Source: Polynucleobacter asymbioticus QLW-P1DMWA-1 (GTDB taxonomy: Bacteria; Pseudomonadota; Gammaproteobacteria; Burkholderiales; Burkholderiaceae). From it: a stretch of 64,000 nt of DNA. How positions within the stretch are numbered: position 1 is the stretch's first letter; each line of letters opens with the position of its first letter. The notes under the pieces are model-generated. The model was not told the origin of the DNA. It ran no database searches and was given only the letters and a program-made list of their open reading frames with translations. This document shows positions 19,034 through 31,084 of this stretch, piece after piece. Made by a program: the position numbers and the translations under genes. The stretch is taken from the NCBI RefSeq assembly GCF_000016345.1, contig NC_009379.1:1-64000 (forward strand), in the 5' to 3' direction.

Positions 19034-19528
19034 TTGATTCCTCAAAAAAATCGATTTTCTGATGTAGATGACTGGGATGAGCCCGAAGAAGAGGTGTATC
19101 GGGTCTATAGCAAAGAAGAAATTGCTGCGCTGCAAAAAAGCGATGCTAGCAAGTACCGCGCCCTATCTCCTTGGAAAATAGTTTTGGCTCAAATAGTGAT
19201 TACAGCGCTTAGCATGGTGTTTTGGTCAATTTTTGGGGCGCCGGTAGGGGTAAGCCTTTATACTCAGTCGGCCTTTTTAGGTGGTTTAATTAGCGTCTTG
19301 CCTACAGCCTTGTTTTTAACGAGGTTGGAGTTGGCAAAAAAATCGCAAAGATTAAATCCAGGAAGATTTTTGGCAGCATTAGTATCTGGCGAATTTATAA
19401 AAATCGCCGTGACATTAATGATGTTTATTGGGATTGCTTTTTTAGTCCCTGGCGTGCTGTGGGTCCCATTGCTGGTGACTTATTTGCTAGCCTTGAAATG
19501 TGTATGGCTAGCGTGGTTTTGGCGCTAA
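19034..19528 (+). CDS. atpI: ATP synthase accessory subunit I (AtpI)
   Basis: Small membrane protein that heads bacterial atp operons and assists assembly of the c-ring. The 164-residue protein has an acidic soluble N-terminal part (DVDDWDEPEEE) and four hydrophobic segments (about 50-70, 76-98, 112-136, 140-160). AtpI is poorly conserved, so assignment relies on size, topology and position before atpB. The start is TTG at 19034, preceded by GGGG at 19025-19028. The acidic N-terminal extension is longer than in E. coli AtpI (about 126 residues). Confidence 0.82.
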   Translation: MIPQKNRFSDVDDWDEPEEEVYRVYSKEEIAALQKSDASKYRALSPWKIVLAQIVITALSMVFWSIFGAPVGVSLYTQSAFLGGLISVLPTALFLTRLELAKKSQRLNPGRFLAALVSGEFIKIAVTLMMFIGIAFLVPGVLWVPLLVTYLLALKCVWLAWFWR

Positions 19529-19564
19529 GTAGTGACAATTGAGATGAAACAAAGGACTAGTTAA

Positions 19565-20755
<1,191 letters not shown>

Positions 20756-20818
20756 TTGTTTTGGCGTGGATGACCACCGAGTCATCCAACTGTTCTCAAC
20801 AATACTGAAAGGAATATC

Positions 20819-21289
20819 GTGAATCTGAACGCGACCCTATTCGCGCAAATGATCGTTTTCTTCGTCTTATGGTGGGTTGTTGCACGCTTCGTGTGGCCAC
20901 CGCTGGTTAAGGCGTTAGACGAGCGTTCAAGCAAAATTGCTGATGGTTTAGCTGCTGCCGAGCGCGGTAAAGAAGCACTCGCACTGGCAAGCAATGAAGC
21001 TGAGCAAGAATTAACAAAAGCACGCCAAGAAGGTGTTCAACGCGTTGCTGAAGCTGAAAAACGTGCACAAATGTCAGCCGACGAAATTCGTGCTAACGCA
21101 CAAGCTGAAGCCGCTCGAATCATTACTCAAGCTAAGCAAGATGCAGATCAACAAGTTACTAGTGCCCGTGAAGTATTGCGCGCTGAAGTTGCTGTTCTTG
21201 CTGTTAAAGGCGCCGAGCAAATTTTGCGTCGTGAAGTAGATGCAAAAGCACACGGCCAATTACTTGATCAACTAAAGGCAGAACTTTGA
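20819..21289 (+). CDS. atpF: F0F1 ATP synthase subunit b
   Basis: Peripheral stalk subunit, 156 residues with one N-terminal membrane helix (about 5-24, [20 protein letters not shown]) and then a long charged, Ala/Glu/Lys-rich helix that would dimerise as a right-handed coiled coil. The length equals that of E. coli b (156). The start is GTG at 20819 after AAAGGAA. It overlaps nothing and ends one base before atpH, indicating coupling. Confidence 0.97.
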   Translation: MNLNATLFAQMIVFFVLWWVVARFVWPPLVKALDERSSKIADGLAAAERGKEALALASNEAEQELTKARQEGVQRVAEAEKRAQMSADEIRANAQAEAARIITQAKQDADQQVTSAREVLRAEVAVLAVKGAEQILRREVDAKAHGQLLDQLKAEL

Positions 21290-21290
21290 T

Positions 21291-21827
21291 ATGGCTGAAT
21301 TAGCCACTATTGCACGTCCTTATGCTGAAGCACTTTTTCAAAGTGCTAAGCCAGCTGAGCTCGCCGGATGTTTGGAGCAGTTAAATGAATTGGCGCAGCT
21401 TGCTGCTTTGCCAGAAGTGGCTGCTTTGTCAAACAATCCAAAAGTATCTGCTGATGATTTGAGCAAACTGCTTTCTGGCATGGTGAAGACCAAGCTAGAC
21501 GGTAAAGTTGCCAGCTTTTTGAATCTAATAAATCAAAACCATCGCTTAGCAGCCGTTCCTGAAATTGCCCATCAATTTGAGGCAATGAAGAACAAAAGTG
21601 AAGGTGCCGCAGAAGTAAGCATTACCAGCGCATTCCCTTTAGAGGGTTCTGCGTTAAATGATTTGTTGTCAAGCTTGAAGAAGCGCTTTGGGGGTAAGGA
21701 ATTGCGCCCAACTATCCAAGTTGATCCAACATTGATTGGCGGAGTTCGCATTCAAGTTGGCGATGAAGTAATGGATAGTTCAGTTAAGGCCCAGTTAGCT
21801 CAAATGCAAGCAAGTCTTGGCGCATAA
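21291..21827 (+). CDS. atpH: F0F1 ATP synthase subunit delta
   Basis: Delta links the peripheral stalk to the top of F1. The 178-residue protein has the expected N-terminal ATIARPYAEALFQSA helix, the central L-rich helical bundle, and the C-terminal family signature ELRPTIQVDPTLIGGVRIQVGDEVMDSSVKAQL (given here by position: about 142-172; key residues DP-LIGG--I--GD-V-D-S). Starts one base after the atpF stop. Confidence 0.97.
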   Translation: MAELATIARPYAEALFQSAKPAELAGCLEQLNELAQLAALPEVAALSNNPKVSADDLSKLLSGMVKTKLDGKVASFLNLINQNHRLAAVPEIAHQFEAMKNKSEGAAEVSITSAFPLEGSALNDLLSSLKKRFGGKELRPTIQVDPTLIGGVRIQVGDEVMDSSVKAQLAQMQASLGA

Positions 21828-21872
21828 GTGATCCCTATTAAGAACATACGAAATAAGACCCAGGAGTAAGTA

Positions 21873-23414
21873 ATGCAACTCAACCCTTCCGAGATCAGCG
21901 AGCTGATCAAAAGCCGAATTAGCGAAATGGGCGTTGACTCCCAAGTTCGCAACGAAGGCACCGTTATTTCAGTGACCGACGGTATTTGCCGCGTACATGG
22001 TTTGTCAGGCGTTATGCAGGGCGAAATGTTGGAGTTTCCTAACAACACTATCGGCCTCGCATTAAACCTTGAGCGTGATTCTGTTGGTGCCGTGGTGTTG
22101 GGTGAATACACCCACATTAAAGAAGGCGACCCAGTCAAATGTACTGGCCGCATTTTGGAGGTTCCAGTTGGCCCAGAGTTGCTCGGTCGCGTTGTAAACG
22201 CACTTGGTCAACCGATTGATGGCAAAGGCCCAATCAACACGAAGTTAACTGACTTTATTGAAAAAGTTGCTCCTGGCGTTATCGCACGTCAATCTGTTAG
22301 CCAGCCAGTGCAAACTGGTTTGAAGGCGATTGATGCGATGGTTCCAATTGGCCGCGGTCAGCGTGAGTTAATCATTGGCGACCGCCAAACTGGTAAGACA
22401 GCTGTTGCGGTTGACGCGATCATTAACCAAAAAGGTAAAGGCGTTTATTGCGTTTACGTTGCGATTGGTCAAAAAGCTTCTACTATTGCTAACGTTGTTC
22501 GCAAGCTCACAGAATTGGGCGCGATGGAGTACACCGTTGTTGTTGCAGCGAGTGCTTCTGAGTCTGCAGCGATGCAGTACCTCTCTGCTTACGCAGGTTG
22601 CACTATGGGTGAATACTTCCGCGATCGCGGCGAAGACGCTTTGATTGTTTACGATGACTTGACCAAGCAAGCAGTTGCTTATCGTCAAATCTCCTTGTTG
22701 CTCCGCCGCCCACCAGGCCGCGAAGCTTATCCTGGCGACGTGTTCTATCTCCACTCACGCTTGCTCGAGCGCGCTGCTCGTGTAAATGCTGAATATGTTG
22801 AGAAGTTCACCAACGGCGCAGTAAAAGGCAAAACTGGTTCTTTGACCGCATTGCCAATTATTGAAACTCAAGCTGGTGATGTTTCTGCATTCGTTCCCAC
22901 CAACGTTATTTCGATTACTGACGGCCAGATTTTCTTGGAAACCGACTTGTTTAACGCTGGCGTACGTCCTGCGATTAACGCCGGTATTTCTGTTTCCCGC
23001 GTTGGTGGTGCTGCACAAACTAAAGTGATTAAGAAATTGTCTGGCGGTATTCGTACCGACTTAGCGCAATATCGTGAATTGGCAGCGTTTGCTCAGTTTG
23101 CATCTGACCTTGACGAAGCAACCCGCAAGCAGCTCGAGCGCGGTCGTCGCGTTACTGAATTGTGTAAGCAAGCTCAATACAAGCCACTCCAAGTTTGGGA
23201 AATGGCTGCTTCACTTTACGCTGTTAACAACGGCTATTTCGATGACCTCGAAGTGAAGAACGTATTGGCCTTCGAAAAAGGTTTGCAAGACCACTTGAAA
23301 TCTAAGTACGCTGACTTAGTTGCGCGTATTGAAGAAACCAAAGACTTGAGCAAAGATGACGAAGCTGCTTTGCGCGCCGCGATTGAGGATTACAAGCGTT
23401 CTGCCTCTTTCTAA
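21873..23414 (+). CDS. atpA: F0F1 ATP synthase subunit alpha
   Basis: Regulatory nucleotide-binding subunit of F1, 513 residues as in E. coli. Features are the N-terminal beta barrel, the P-loop GDRQTGKTA near 169-177, the [19 protein letters not shown] segment and the catalytic-interface Arg in the [10 protein letters not shown] motif (about 370-379). Start is ATG at 21873 with CAGGAG upstream. High use of preferred codons suggests strong expression, like its neighbours. Confidence 0.99.
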   Translation: MQLNPSEISELIKSRISEMGVDSQVRNEGTVISVTDGICRVHGLSGVMQGEMLEFPNNTIGLALNLERDSVGAVVLGEYTHIKEGDPVKCTGRILEVPVGPELLGRVVNALGQPIDGKGPINTKLTDFIEKVAPGVIARQSVSQPVQTGLKAIDAMVPIGRGQRELIIGDRQTGKTAVAVDAIINQKGKGVYCVYVAIGQKASTIANVVRKLTELGAMEYTVVVAASASESAAMQYLSAYAGCTMGEYFRDRGEDALIVYDDLTKQAVAYRQISLLLRRPPGREAYPGDVFYLHSRLLERAARVNAEYVEKFTNGAVKGKTGSLTALPIIETQAGDVSAFVPTNVISITDGQIFLETDLFNAGVRPAINAGISVSRVGGAAQTKVIKKLSGGIRTDLAQYRELAAFAQFASDLDEATRKQLERGRRVTELCKQAQYKPLQVWEMAASLYAVNNGYFDDLEVKNVLAFEKGLQDHLKSKYADLVARIEETKDLSKDDEAALRAAIEDYKRSASF

Positions 23415-23431
23415 GAGGGCTCGCATAAATC

Positions 23432-24301
23432 ATGGCAAGCACAAAAGAGATACGATCTAAGATCAAGAGCGTGCAAAACACGCGCAAGATCACGAAGGCA
23501 ATGGAAATGGTCGCCGCATCCAAAATGCGTCGCGCCCAGGAACGCATGCGCAATGCGCGCCCCTATGCTGAAAAAATTCGTGAGATTGTCGCCAACCTTT
23601 CTAAAGCTAATCCTGAGTTCCGCCCTGCTTATATGGAAGCTCGTGAAGTAAAGAAAGTTGGCACGATTTTGGTTACAACTGATAAAGGCCTGTGCGGTGG
23701 TTTAAATACCAACGTACTGCGCTTTATTACTAACCAAGTGCGCGATTTGCAGGAAAAAAATATTGAGATTGTCTACACGGCAATTGGTTCAAAGGGTTTG
23801 CAGTTTTTGAACCGCTCAAAAGCAAAACTGATTTCTCAAACAATCCAAATTGGCGATACTCCCCATATGGATGTTTTGATTGGTGCAATTATTGCCCAAT
23901 TAGAAGCGTTTGAGCGAGGCGAGATTGATGCTGTTTATTTGGCATACAACCGCTTTGTTAATGCCATGAAACAAGAGCCTGTTTTAGAAAAGCTTTTGCC
24001 TTTGGAGCCAGCAGCATTGGTGCCTGAAGATAAAGCAGGAAATTCTTGGGATTACATCTACGAACCTGACGCAGAGTCTATTTTGAATGGCCTGCTAAAG
24101 CGTTATGTTGAGGCAATGATCTATCAGGCTGTTACTGAAAACATGGCTTCTGAGCAGTCTGCACGCATGGTCTCTATGAAGGCCGCTTCAGATAATGCGA
24201 AGAACGTGATTGGCGAATTGCAATTGGAATACAACAAAACACGACAGGCTGCTATTACTAAAGAGTTGTCAGAAATTGTTGGCGGAGCGGCTGCGGTTTA
24301 A
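23432..24301 (+). CDS. atpG: F0F1 ATP synthase subunit gamma
   Basis: Central rotor shaft of F1, 289 residues. The N-terminal coiled-coil helix ([30 protein letters not shown], positions 3-32; key residues I--RI-S--NT-KIT-AM-MV-ASK) and the [10 protein letters not shown] motif near 83-92 are diagnostic. The C-terminal helix with [22 protein letters not shown] sequence completes the shaft. Sits between atpA (18 bases upstream) and atpD. Confidence 0.98.
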   Translation: MASTKEIRSKIKSVQNTRKITKAMEMVAASKMRRAQERMRNARPYAEKIREIVANLSKANPEFRPAYMEAREVKKVGTILVTTDKGLCGGLNTNVLRFITNQVRDLQEKNIEIVYTAIGSKGLQFLNRSKAKLISQTIQIGDTPHMDVLIGAIIAQLEAFERGEIDAVYLAYNRFVNAMKQEPVLEKLLPLEPAALVPEDKAGNSWDYIYEPDAESILNGLLKRYVEAMIYQAVTENMASEQSARMVSMKAASDNAKNVIGELQLEYNKTRQAAITKELSEIVGGAAAV

Positions 24302-24341
24302 GCGGTCAGCGTTTAAGAATACGAAAGAATTCAGGAATTAA

Positions 24342-25757
<1,416 letters not shown>

Positions 25758-25778
25758 TCGAACTCATCTAGGGAAATT

Positions 25779-26195
25779 ATGTCAACCATACGCGTCGATG
25801 TAGTAAGTGCTGAGCAGTCTATTTTCAGCGGGGAAGCTAAGTTTGTAGCGCTTCCTGGTGAAAGTGGTGAGCTCGGCATTTTGCGCGGCCACACTCCTTT
25901 GATTACACGTATTCGTCCAGGCTCAGTTCGCATTGAAAAAGCCGATGGTGATGAAGAATTTGTTTTCGTAGCGGGCGGCTATTTAGAGGTTCAGCCAGAT
26001 CGCGTTACCGTGCTAGCAGATACTGCTATTCGCGGTCATGATCTTGATGAAGCTAAAGCAATTGAAGCTAAGAAACGTGCTGAAGAGGCGATGCAAAATC
26101 GTGGCACAGACTTTGATATGGCCCTGGCCCAGTCTGAGTTTGCAATGGCGGCTGCACAGTTGGCTGCAATTGCACGTTTCCGTCGTAAAAAGTAA
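25779..26195 (+). CDS. atpC: F0F1 ATP synthase subunit epsilon
   Basis: Small rotor subunit and inhibitor of ATP hydrolysis, 138 residues. It has the N-terminal beta sandwich ([32 protein letters not shown]) and the C-terminal two-helix arm ([18 protein letters not shown] onwards) ending in a basic tail. Length and pattern match the family. It closes the atp operon; hemE starts 15 bases later without a visible terminator, so read-through is likely. Confidence 0.97.
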   Translation: MSTIRVDVVSAEQSIFSGEAKFVALPGESGELGILRGHTPLITRIRPGSVRIEKADGDEEFVFVAGGYLEVQPDRVTVLADTAIRGHDLDEAKAIEAKKRAEEAMQNRGTDFDMALAQSEFAMAAAQLAAIARFRRKK

Positions 26196-26210
26196 TAGTC
26201 GGTCATCTCC

Positions 26211-27320
26211 TTGCTGTTAAATGATCGGTTTTTAAAGGCCTGCCTGGGCGAAGCGGTTGATCAAACACCGCTTTGGCTCATGCGCCAGGCCGGCCGATAT
26301 CTCCCAGAGTACAACGCTACACGCGCCAGAGCCGGAAGTTTTCTTGGGCTCGCAAAAAATCCTGCTTATGCTACTGAGGTAACTCTTCAACCTTTGGATC
26401 GCTATCCACTGGATGCGGCAATTTTATTCTCTGACATTTTGACCATTCCTGATGCCATGGGATTGGGCTTGAAATTCACTGCGGGCGAGGGGCCTAGTTT
26501 TGAGCATCCATTGCGCACCGAAGACGATGTCAAGAAATTGCGCGTTGCAGATATGGATCAGCTGAAATATGTTTTTGAAGCTGTTTCAGAAATTCGTAAA
26601 GCGCTCATTCAGTATGGCAAGCAGCGCGTTCCTTTGATAGGCTTTTCCGGAAGCCCTTGGACATTGGCCTGCTACATGATTGATGGTTCGAGCGCTGATG
26701 ATTTCCGCCACGCTAAAACGATGATGTTTAGTCGTCCTGATTTGATGCAACAAATTTTAGATATCAATATTCAATCAGTAGCGAATTATCTAATTGAGCA
26801 GGTGAAGGCTGGTGCACAAGCGCTCATGATTTTTGATACTTGGGGCGGAATGCTTCCAGATGGTTGGTATCAAAGAGTTTCTTTGGCAGCGATGCAAAAA
26901 GTGATTGCACTGTTACCTCGAGAATATGAAGGCCAAAAGATTCCCGTGATTATGTTCACAAAGGGCGGTGCAATTTGGCTCAATGATATGGCGCAAATTG
27001 GTGCTGATGTCATTGCAATGGATTGGACAATGTCCCTAAGCCGTGCTCGTAAACAGTTGCTCGCATTAAATAAGCCTTTGGCGTTACAGGGAAACTTAGA
27101 CCCCCTGATCCTGTTCTCGGAGCCCGAACAAATTGCCCGTCAAGCAAGCCTGCTTTTAGATGATTTGGCGAGCGCTCCGCCTCTGAAGGCGGGGTTGCAT
27201 TCATTGGACGGGCATATATTTAATTTGGGGCACGGAATCTCTCAGTTCACCCCACCAGAAAGCGTTACCGCCTTATCTCAGGCAGTGATAAAGCACTCTA
27301 GGTCTCTTAGATCTAAGTAG
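26211..27320 (+). CDS. hemE: Uroporphyrinogen decarboxylase
   Basis: Converts uroporphyrinogen III to coproporphyrinogen III in haem synthesis. The 369-residue protein has the conserved [15 protein letters not shown] (about 20-34; substrate-contact Arg residues), the catalytic-loop Asp in [16 protein letters not shown] (about 72-87), [16 protein letters not shown] (about 144-159) and FDTWGGMLP. The start is TTG at 26211 ([10 protein letters not shown]). The nearest ATG is in another frame. It lies 15 bases after atpC. Haem is needed by the cytochromes encoded further along, but the adjacency to atp is probably only shared transcription. Confidence 0.97.
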   Translation: MLLNDRFLKACLGEAVDQTPLWLMRQAGRYLPEYNATRARAGSFLGLAKNPAYATEVTLQPLDRYPLDAAILFSDILTIPDAMGLGLKFTAGEGPSFEHPLRTEDDVKKLRVADMDQLKYVFEAVSEIRKALIQYGKQRVPLIGFSGSPWTLACYMIDGSSADDFRHAKTMMFSRPDLMQQILDINIQSVANYLIEQVKAGAQALMIFDTWGGMLPDGWYQRVSLAAMQKVIALLPREYEGQKIPVIMFTKGGAIWLNDMAQIGADVIAMDWTMSLSRARKQLLALNKPLALQGNLDPLILFSEPEQIARQASLLLDDLASAPPLKAGLHSLDGHIFNLGHGISQFTPPESVTALSQAVIKHSRSLRSK

Positions 27321-27589
27321 CAATCCTAAGTAGGCGCTAACTTGTAGTTTTGGATTTTCGCGAAAGTTATGCACAGATGGTGCATAAAACGAAAATACAG
27401 GGAGATTCAGAATAAAGATAAACATTAACTTTCGAAAGGTTCTACAAGTTATTGATTTATATACATAAATACCAATTTCACAAGAATGGTGCTTAAAAAT
27501 CACTTACTGGTAAATTAGGCTGTAAATTCAAGTTTTGGGATGATATCCACAGAGTTATCCACAAGCAAAAATAGAAAATAAAGTTATTT
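27321..27589. promoter_or_regulatory. hemE-priA intergenic region with DnaA boxes
   Basis: 269 bases without a gene. TTATCCACA at 27555-27563 is a perfect DnaA box and TATCCACAG at 27544-27552 a near match, both 30-45 bases before the priA ATG. Short palindromes TTTCGCGAAA (near 27357) and CTTTCGAAAG (near 27430) are also visible. The region must contain the priA promoter, which I cannot pin down. No RNA gene or terminator hairpin with a T-tract is evident. Confidence 0.5.
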
Positions 27590-29719
27590 ATGCCCTCCCC
27601 CATCGTTGTTCAAGTAGTGGTTGATAAGCCGTTGGCCCAGGGCTTTGATTACCTATGGGATTCAAATCAACTCGGTAACGACCCTGAGGTCGGGCAGTTA
27701 GTAGAAGTGCCTTTTGGGCGCGCCTCTTTGGTTGGTATTGTAATTAAAGTAAGTGATCACTCTGATTATGAATTAGACAAATTAAAGTCGATAACTCGTG
27801 TCGCGCCCCTCCCCCCGTTTGATGCGGCTAGTCTGCGCTTGGTAAATTTCGCCAGTCAGTATTACATTCATGCGCTTGGCGAAACTATCATTCCTACGAT
27901 TCCTCAGATGTGGAAAAAGCCGGATAACTGGGAAAAGGCGCTAGAAAAAATAAGCGCGGCAGAAGAAAAGAAGCGAAAAAAAATTCAGCAAGAGCCAAGC
28001 GAAGGATTGATTGATGAAGCGCACCTCAATCAAGGTCAAGCACTAGCTCTTGAAAAGCTGCGCCAATGTTCTGTGGAGAAAGAATTCAAAACAATTCTTT
28101 TGCAAGGGCAAACGGGTAGCGGTAAGACAGCAGTATTTCTAAATTGGTTAAAAGGAATTTTGGAAGATTCGAGTTCTCAGGTATTGCTTTTAGTTCCAGA
28201 AATTAATTTAACGCCGCAGCTAGAGCGCAGAGTGCGCGCATATTTTCCAGATAAAAAAATGGTTGTGCTGCACAGTGGCGTAAGTGAAAAAAATAGAGGG
28301 ATTGCTTGGTACGAAGCAATGACTGGAAAAGCCCAAATTATTTTGGGAACGCGATTGGCCGCATTAACCCCCTTGCCGAACTTGCGTGCAATCGTTGTTG
28401 ATGAGGAGCATGATCCGTCATATAAACAACAAGACGGCATTCGATATTCTGCGCGCGACTTAGCCATTTGGCGGGCCCACGACTTGAAGATACCGGTTTT
28501 ATTGGCTTCAGCTACACCATCGCTTGAAAGTTGGATAGCAGCAAAAGCGGGACGATATGAATATATCCGTCTTGATCAGCGCGCCCAAGGGGCAGCCCTG
28601 CCGCAGGTTCGCTTGATAAATACGCGCGACCCACAAAGTCAGTTTAGTCCAGGTGATATTGGTAGGCCTATATCAGCCAGCCTGATTACCAAAACACTCG
28701 CTAATGCAATTAGTAAAAATTTAGAGAACAAGAAACAAAGCCTGATCCTGATTAATCGTCGCGGCTATGCGCCTATTTTAAGTTGCAATGCGTGCACATG
28801 GCTCTCCAAATGTCAGCAATGCAGCTCATATATGGTGATGCATAAAGCCGGTGCCTTAGGCAGAAGACCGGTATTAAGCTGTCATCACTGTGGGCTTGTT
28901 AAACCTATTCCAGAGCATTGCCCAGACTGCGGAAATGCTGATCTAAAGACTTTGGGAAAAGGCACGCAAAAAATAGAAGATGCAATTGAGGAAATGTGGC
29001 CAAGCGCTCGCGTTTTGCGGGTCGACACAGACGCTAGTCGCAAAAGCAAAGGTGCAGAGGAACTCTTTCAGGAGATTCATGCGGGCAATGTCGACATTGT
29101 GGTGGGAACCCAAATGATTGCGAAGGGACATGATTACCAAAATATTGGTTTGGTCGCCGTCCTAGATGCAGATAGTCGATTATTTTCACCGGATTTTCGG
29201 GCAGCTGAACGCCTATTCGCGCAACTCGTTCAAGTTGCAGGACGTGCTGGGCGCTCCAGTAAAGACGATCAGGGTGCCGGTGAAATTTATATCGAAACTC
29301 AGTATCCCGAAGCTGCGGTATTTCAGTATTTATTACGCCATGATGTTGATGGCTTCTTAGGCTATCTTGCTCATGAGCGCGACGAGGCCAAATTGCCCCC
29401 CTTTTCATATCAAGGCTTGGTTCATGCCGAAGCCAAAAGCTTGGATAAGGCAATTCAGTTTTTGGCTGCGCTCAAGGGACGCTTAAAGTCTCGGGGGTTG
29501 ATGACGCCAGGGCTTAAGGTATATGACCCCGTGCCCAGGGCTGTAATGCGTGTGGCTGGCACCGAGCGTGCTCAGTTGGTATTGGAGGCCGATGATCGCA
29601 GGCAGCTACAAGATGTGCTTGAGGCGGTTGATCAGGATCTGCGAAATGGATCGCAAGGACGAATTAGTAAGGGCGATCGCATCCGCTGGTTGATTGAGCG
29701 TGACCCAACCTCGATCTAA
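27590..29719 (+). CDS. priA: Primosomal protein N' (replication restart helicase PriA)
   Basis: 3'-5' DNA helicase that reloads the replisome at stalled forks. The 709-residue protein has the N-terminal 3'BD and winged-helix DNA-binding parts, Walker A LLQGQTGSGKTAVF near 170-183, and the DEEH box VVDEEHDPSYKQQDG near 271-285. The zinc-binding insertion has eight Cys in the pattern C--C-----C--C ... C--C---------C--C (about 398-450). The helicase motifs VVGTQMIAKGHDY and QVAGRAGR follow. It is preceded by DnaA boxes, which hints at co-regulation with initiation (inference). Confidence 0.98.
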   Translation: MPSPIVVQVVVDKPLAQGFDYLWDSNQLGNDPEVGQLVEVPFGRASLVGIVIKVSDHSDYELDKLKSITRVAPLPPFDAASLRLVNFASQYYIHALGETIIPTIPQMWKKPDNWEKALEKISAAEEKKRKKIQQEPSEGLIDEAHLNQGQALALEKLRQCSVEKEFKTILLQGQTGSGKTAVFLNWLKGILEDSSSQVLLLVPEINLTPQLERRVRAYFPDKKMVVLHSGVSEKNRGIAWYEAMTGKAQIILGTRLAALTPLPNLRAIVVDEEHDPSYKQQDGIRYSARDLAIWRAHDLKIPVLLASATPSLESWIAAKAGRYEYIRLDQRAQGAALPQVRLINTRDPQSQFSPGDIGRPISASLITKTLANAISKNLENKKQSLILINRRGYAPILSCNACTWLSKCQQCSSYMVMHKAGALGRRPVLSCHHCGLVKPIPEHCPDCGNADLKTLGKGTQKIEDAIEEMWPSARVLRVDTDASRKSKGAEELFQEIHAGNVDIVVGTQMIAKGHDYQNIGLVAVLDADSRLFSPDFRAAERLFAQLVQVAGRAGRSSKDDQGAGEIYIETQYPEAAVFQYLLRHDVDGFLGYLAHERDEAKLPPFSYQGLVHAEAKSLDKAIQFLAALKGRLKSRGLMTPGLKVYDPVPRAVMRVAGTERAQLVLEADDRRQLQDVLEAVDQDLRNGSQGRISKGDRIRWLIERDPTSI

Positions 29720-29728
29720 ACCTAAAAG

Positions 29729-30121
29729 TTAAGCGCCCGAGCTAGAGGTGTACTGCTCTAGACTCAAAAGTGTGCCCAGTTCGGAATTGAGAGCGTCTTC
29801 TGATGATGGCTTAATTTTGAAAAGCCAAACTCCATAGGGATTCTGATTAACCAGTTCCGGTGTGGCATCGACTTCTTCGTTTAGCTCCACAATTTCTCCC
29901 GTGATCGGAGTATGAATATCGCTGGCAGCCTTAACGGATTCAATGACTGCAATCGCTTCGCCCTGTTTTACTTGCTGACCAATCTTTGGTGCTTGAAAAA
30001 ACATGACATCGCCAAGGGCCTCTTGCGCATGATTGCTGATTCCAACCCAGACCAAGCCATCGTTTTCAAGATCGGCCCACTCGTGAGTTTCTGCAAATTT
30101 AAAAGTATCTTGGCTATTCAT
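29729..30121 (-). CDS. gcvH: Glycine cleavage system H protein
   Basis: Lipoyl carrier of the glycine cleavage complex, 130 residues from the ATG at 30121. The lipoylation segment AVIESVKAASDIHTPITGEI contains the target Lys (about residue 68), and THEWADLENDGLVWVGISNHAQ is the typical N-terminal part. A second in-frame ATG 21 bases upstream is possible; both have AGGA-like sites, but the shorter form matches usual H-protein length. gcvT and gcvP are not adjacent in this window. H protein also serves as a lipoyl donor in some bacteria. It is convergent with priA (9 bases apart). Confidence 0.95.
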   Translation of the reverse strand: MNSQDTFKFAETHEWADLENDGLVWVGISNHAQEALGDVMFFQAPKIGQQVKQGEAIAVIESVKAASDIHTPITGEIVELNEEVDATPELVNQNPYGVWLFKIKPSSEDALNSELGTLLSLEQYTSSSGA

Positions 30122-30203
30122 TATTTTATCCTTTGCGAACATTTTATTCCCTGTCGCCTAAACTAGTAACTTCATTCATTATTCTTTTTCCCCGCTTTTG
30201 TAT

Positions 30204-30848
30204 ATGCCAATCAAATTAGGAATTGTTCCTGTAACCCCATATGAACAAAATTGTTCAATTCTAGTTTGCCAAGAAACCGGTGACGCTGCTGTGATTGATC
30301 CAGGCGGTGATATAGAAAAAATTTTAGATGGCGTAAAGCAGATGGGCGGGCAGGTAAAAAAGATCTTGCTTACCCATGGCCATTTAGACCATTGTGCCGC
30401 CGCAAAGGATTTAGCTGATCAGCTTGCCGTGCCGATTGAAGGCCCTCAGGAGGAAGAGCGTTTTTGGATTGATCAATTGCCAGAGCAAACTGTACGTTTT
30501 GGTTTTGGGCACGCTAAAGTCTTTGAGCCTAATCGTTGGTTGAATGATGGTGATCATGTCAAAGTGGGTAATGTTGACTTAGAGGTATTTCATTGTCCTG
30601 GACATACACCAGGCCATATTGTTTTCTTCGACAGGGCAGATCGATTAGCAATTGTTGGCGATGTTTTATTTGCCGGCTCAATTGGCAGAACAGATTTTCC
30701 GCGAGGCAACCATGCAGATTTAATTCATGCCATCAGAACGAAGTTGTGGCCGCTTGGAGATGACGTGCAATTTGTTCCGGGGCATGGGCCAATGTCTAAT
30801 TTTGGCCAAGAGCGCAAAACAAACCCCTACGTTGGGGATGGCGCTTGA
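30204..30848 (+). CDS. MBL-fold metallohydrolase, glyoxalase II-like (YcbL type)
   Basis: 214-residue metallo-beta-lactamase-fold hydrolase. The metal-binding HxHxDH motif is THGHLDHCAAA (about 56-66), followed by HCPGHTPGHIVFF (third His), a GDVLFAGSIGRTDFPRGN segment carrying the bridging Asp, and the final His in VPGHGPMSNFG. It lacks the long C-terminal helical domain of true glyoxalase II, so it resembles the short YcbL-like class. Hydrolysis of S-acylglutathione thioesters or persulfide dioxygenation are possible roles. The ATG at 30204 is preferred over a TTG two codons earlier. Divergent from gcvH. Confidence 0.9.
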   Translation: MPIKLGIVPVTPYEQNCSILVCQETGDAAVIDPGGDIEKILDGVKQMGGQVKKILLTHGHLDHCAAAKDLADQLAVPIEGPQEEERFWIDQLPEQTVRFGFGHAKVFEPNRWLNDGDHVKVGNVDLEVFHCPGHTPGHIVFFDRADRLAIVGDVLFAGSIGRTDFPRGNHADLIHAIRTKLWPLGDDVQFVPGHGPMSNFGQERKTNPYVGDGA

Positions 30849-30857
30849 TACATCAGA

Positions 30858-31043
30858 TTAGGTCTTAGCAGAACCTGTGCGGTGTGTGCGATTGTATAGA
30901 CAGCTGGCGCAGATCCAGCGTTGTTTGCGATTACTTGTTGGAATCCATGTGCCGCCCTCAAGTCGTTTTTCGCGACTGCAGGAAGAGCAAAATTTGAGGC
31001 TCTGAGAGCTGTCTTGGGTAGCGGCTGGAGTTGATGTAGTCAT
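30858..31043 (-). CDS. Small Cys4 zinc-ribbon-like protein, unknown function
   Basis: A 61-residue protein starting MTTSTPAATQD. It has two CxxC pairs, FCSSCSREKRLEGGTW and RWICASCLYNR, spaced about 26 residues, suggesting a single zinc-ribbon. The C-terminus is basic. It lies on the minus strand 41 bases downstream of the desaturase gene and in the same direction, so it may share its transcript, and it is convergent with the MBL hydrolase gene (9 bases apart). I do not recognise a named family. The cysteine pairing and composition argue it is a real gene rather than a chance frame. Confidence 0.65.
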   Translation of the reverse strand: MTTSTPAATQDSSQSLKFCSSCSREKRLEGGTWIPTSNRKQRWICASCLYNRTHRTGSAKT

Positions 31044-31084
31044 GGGCAATCCGGGTAAGGCAAATCTTTATACAGAGATCTATT

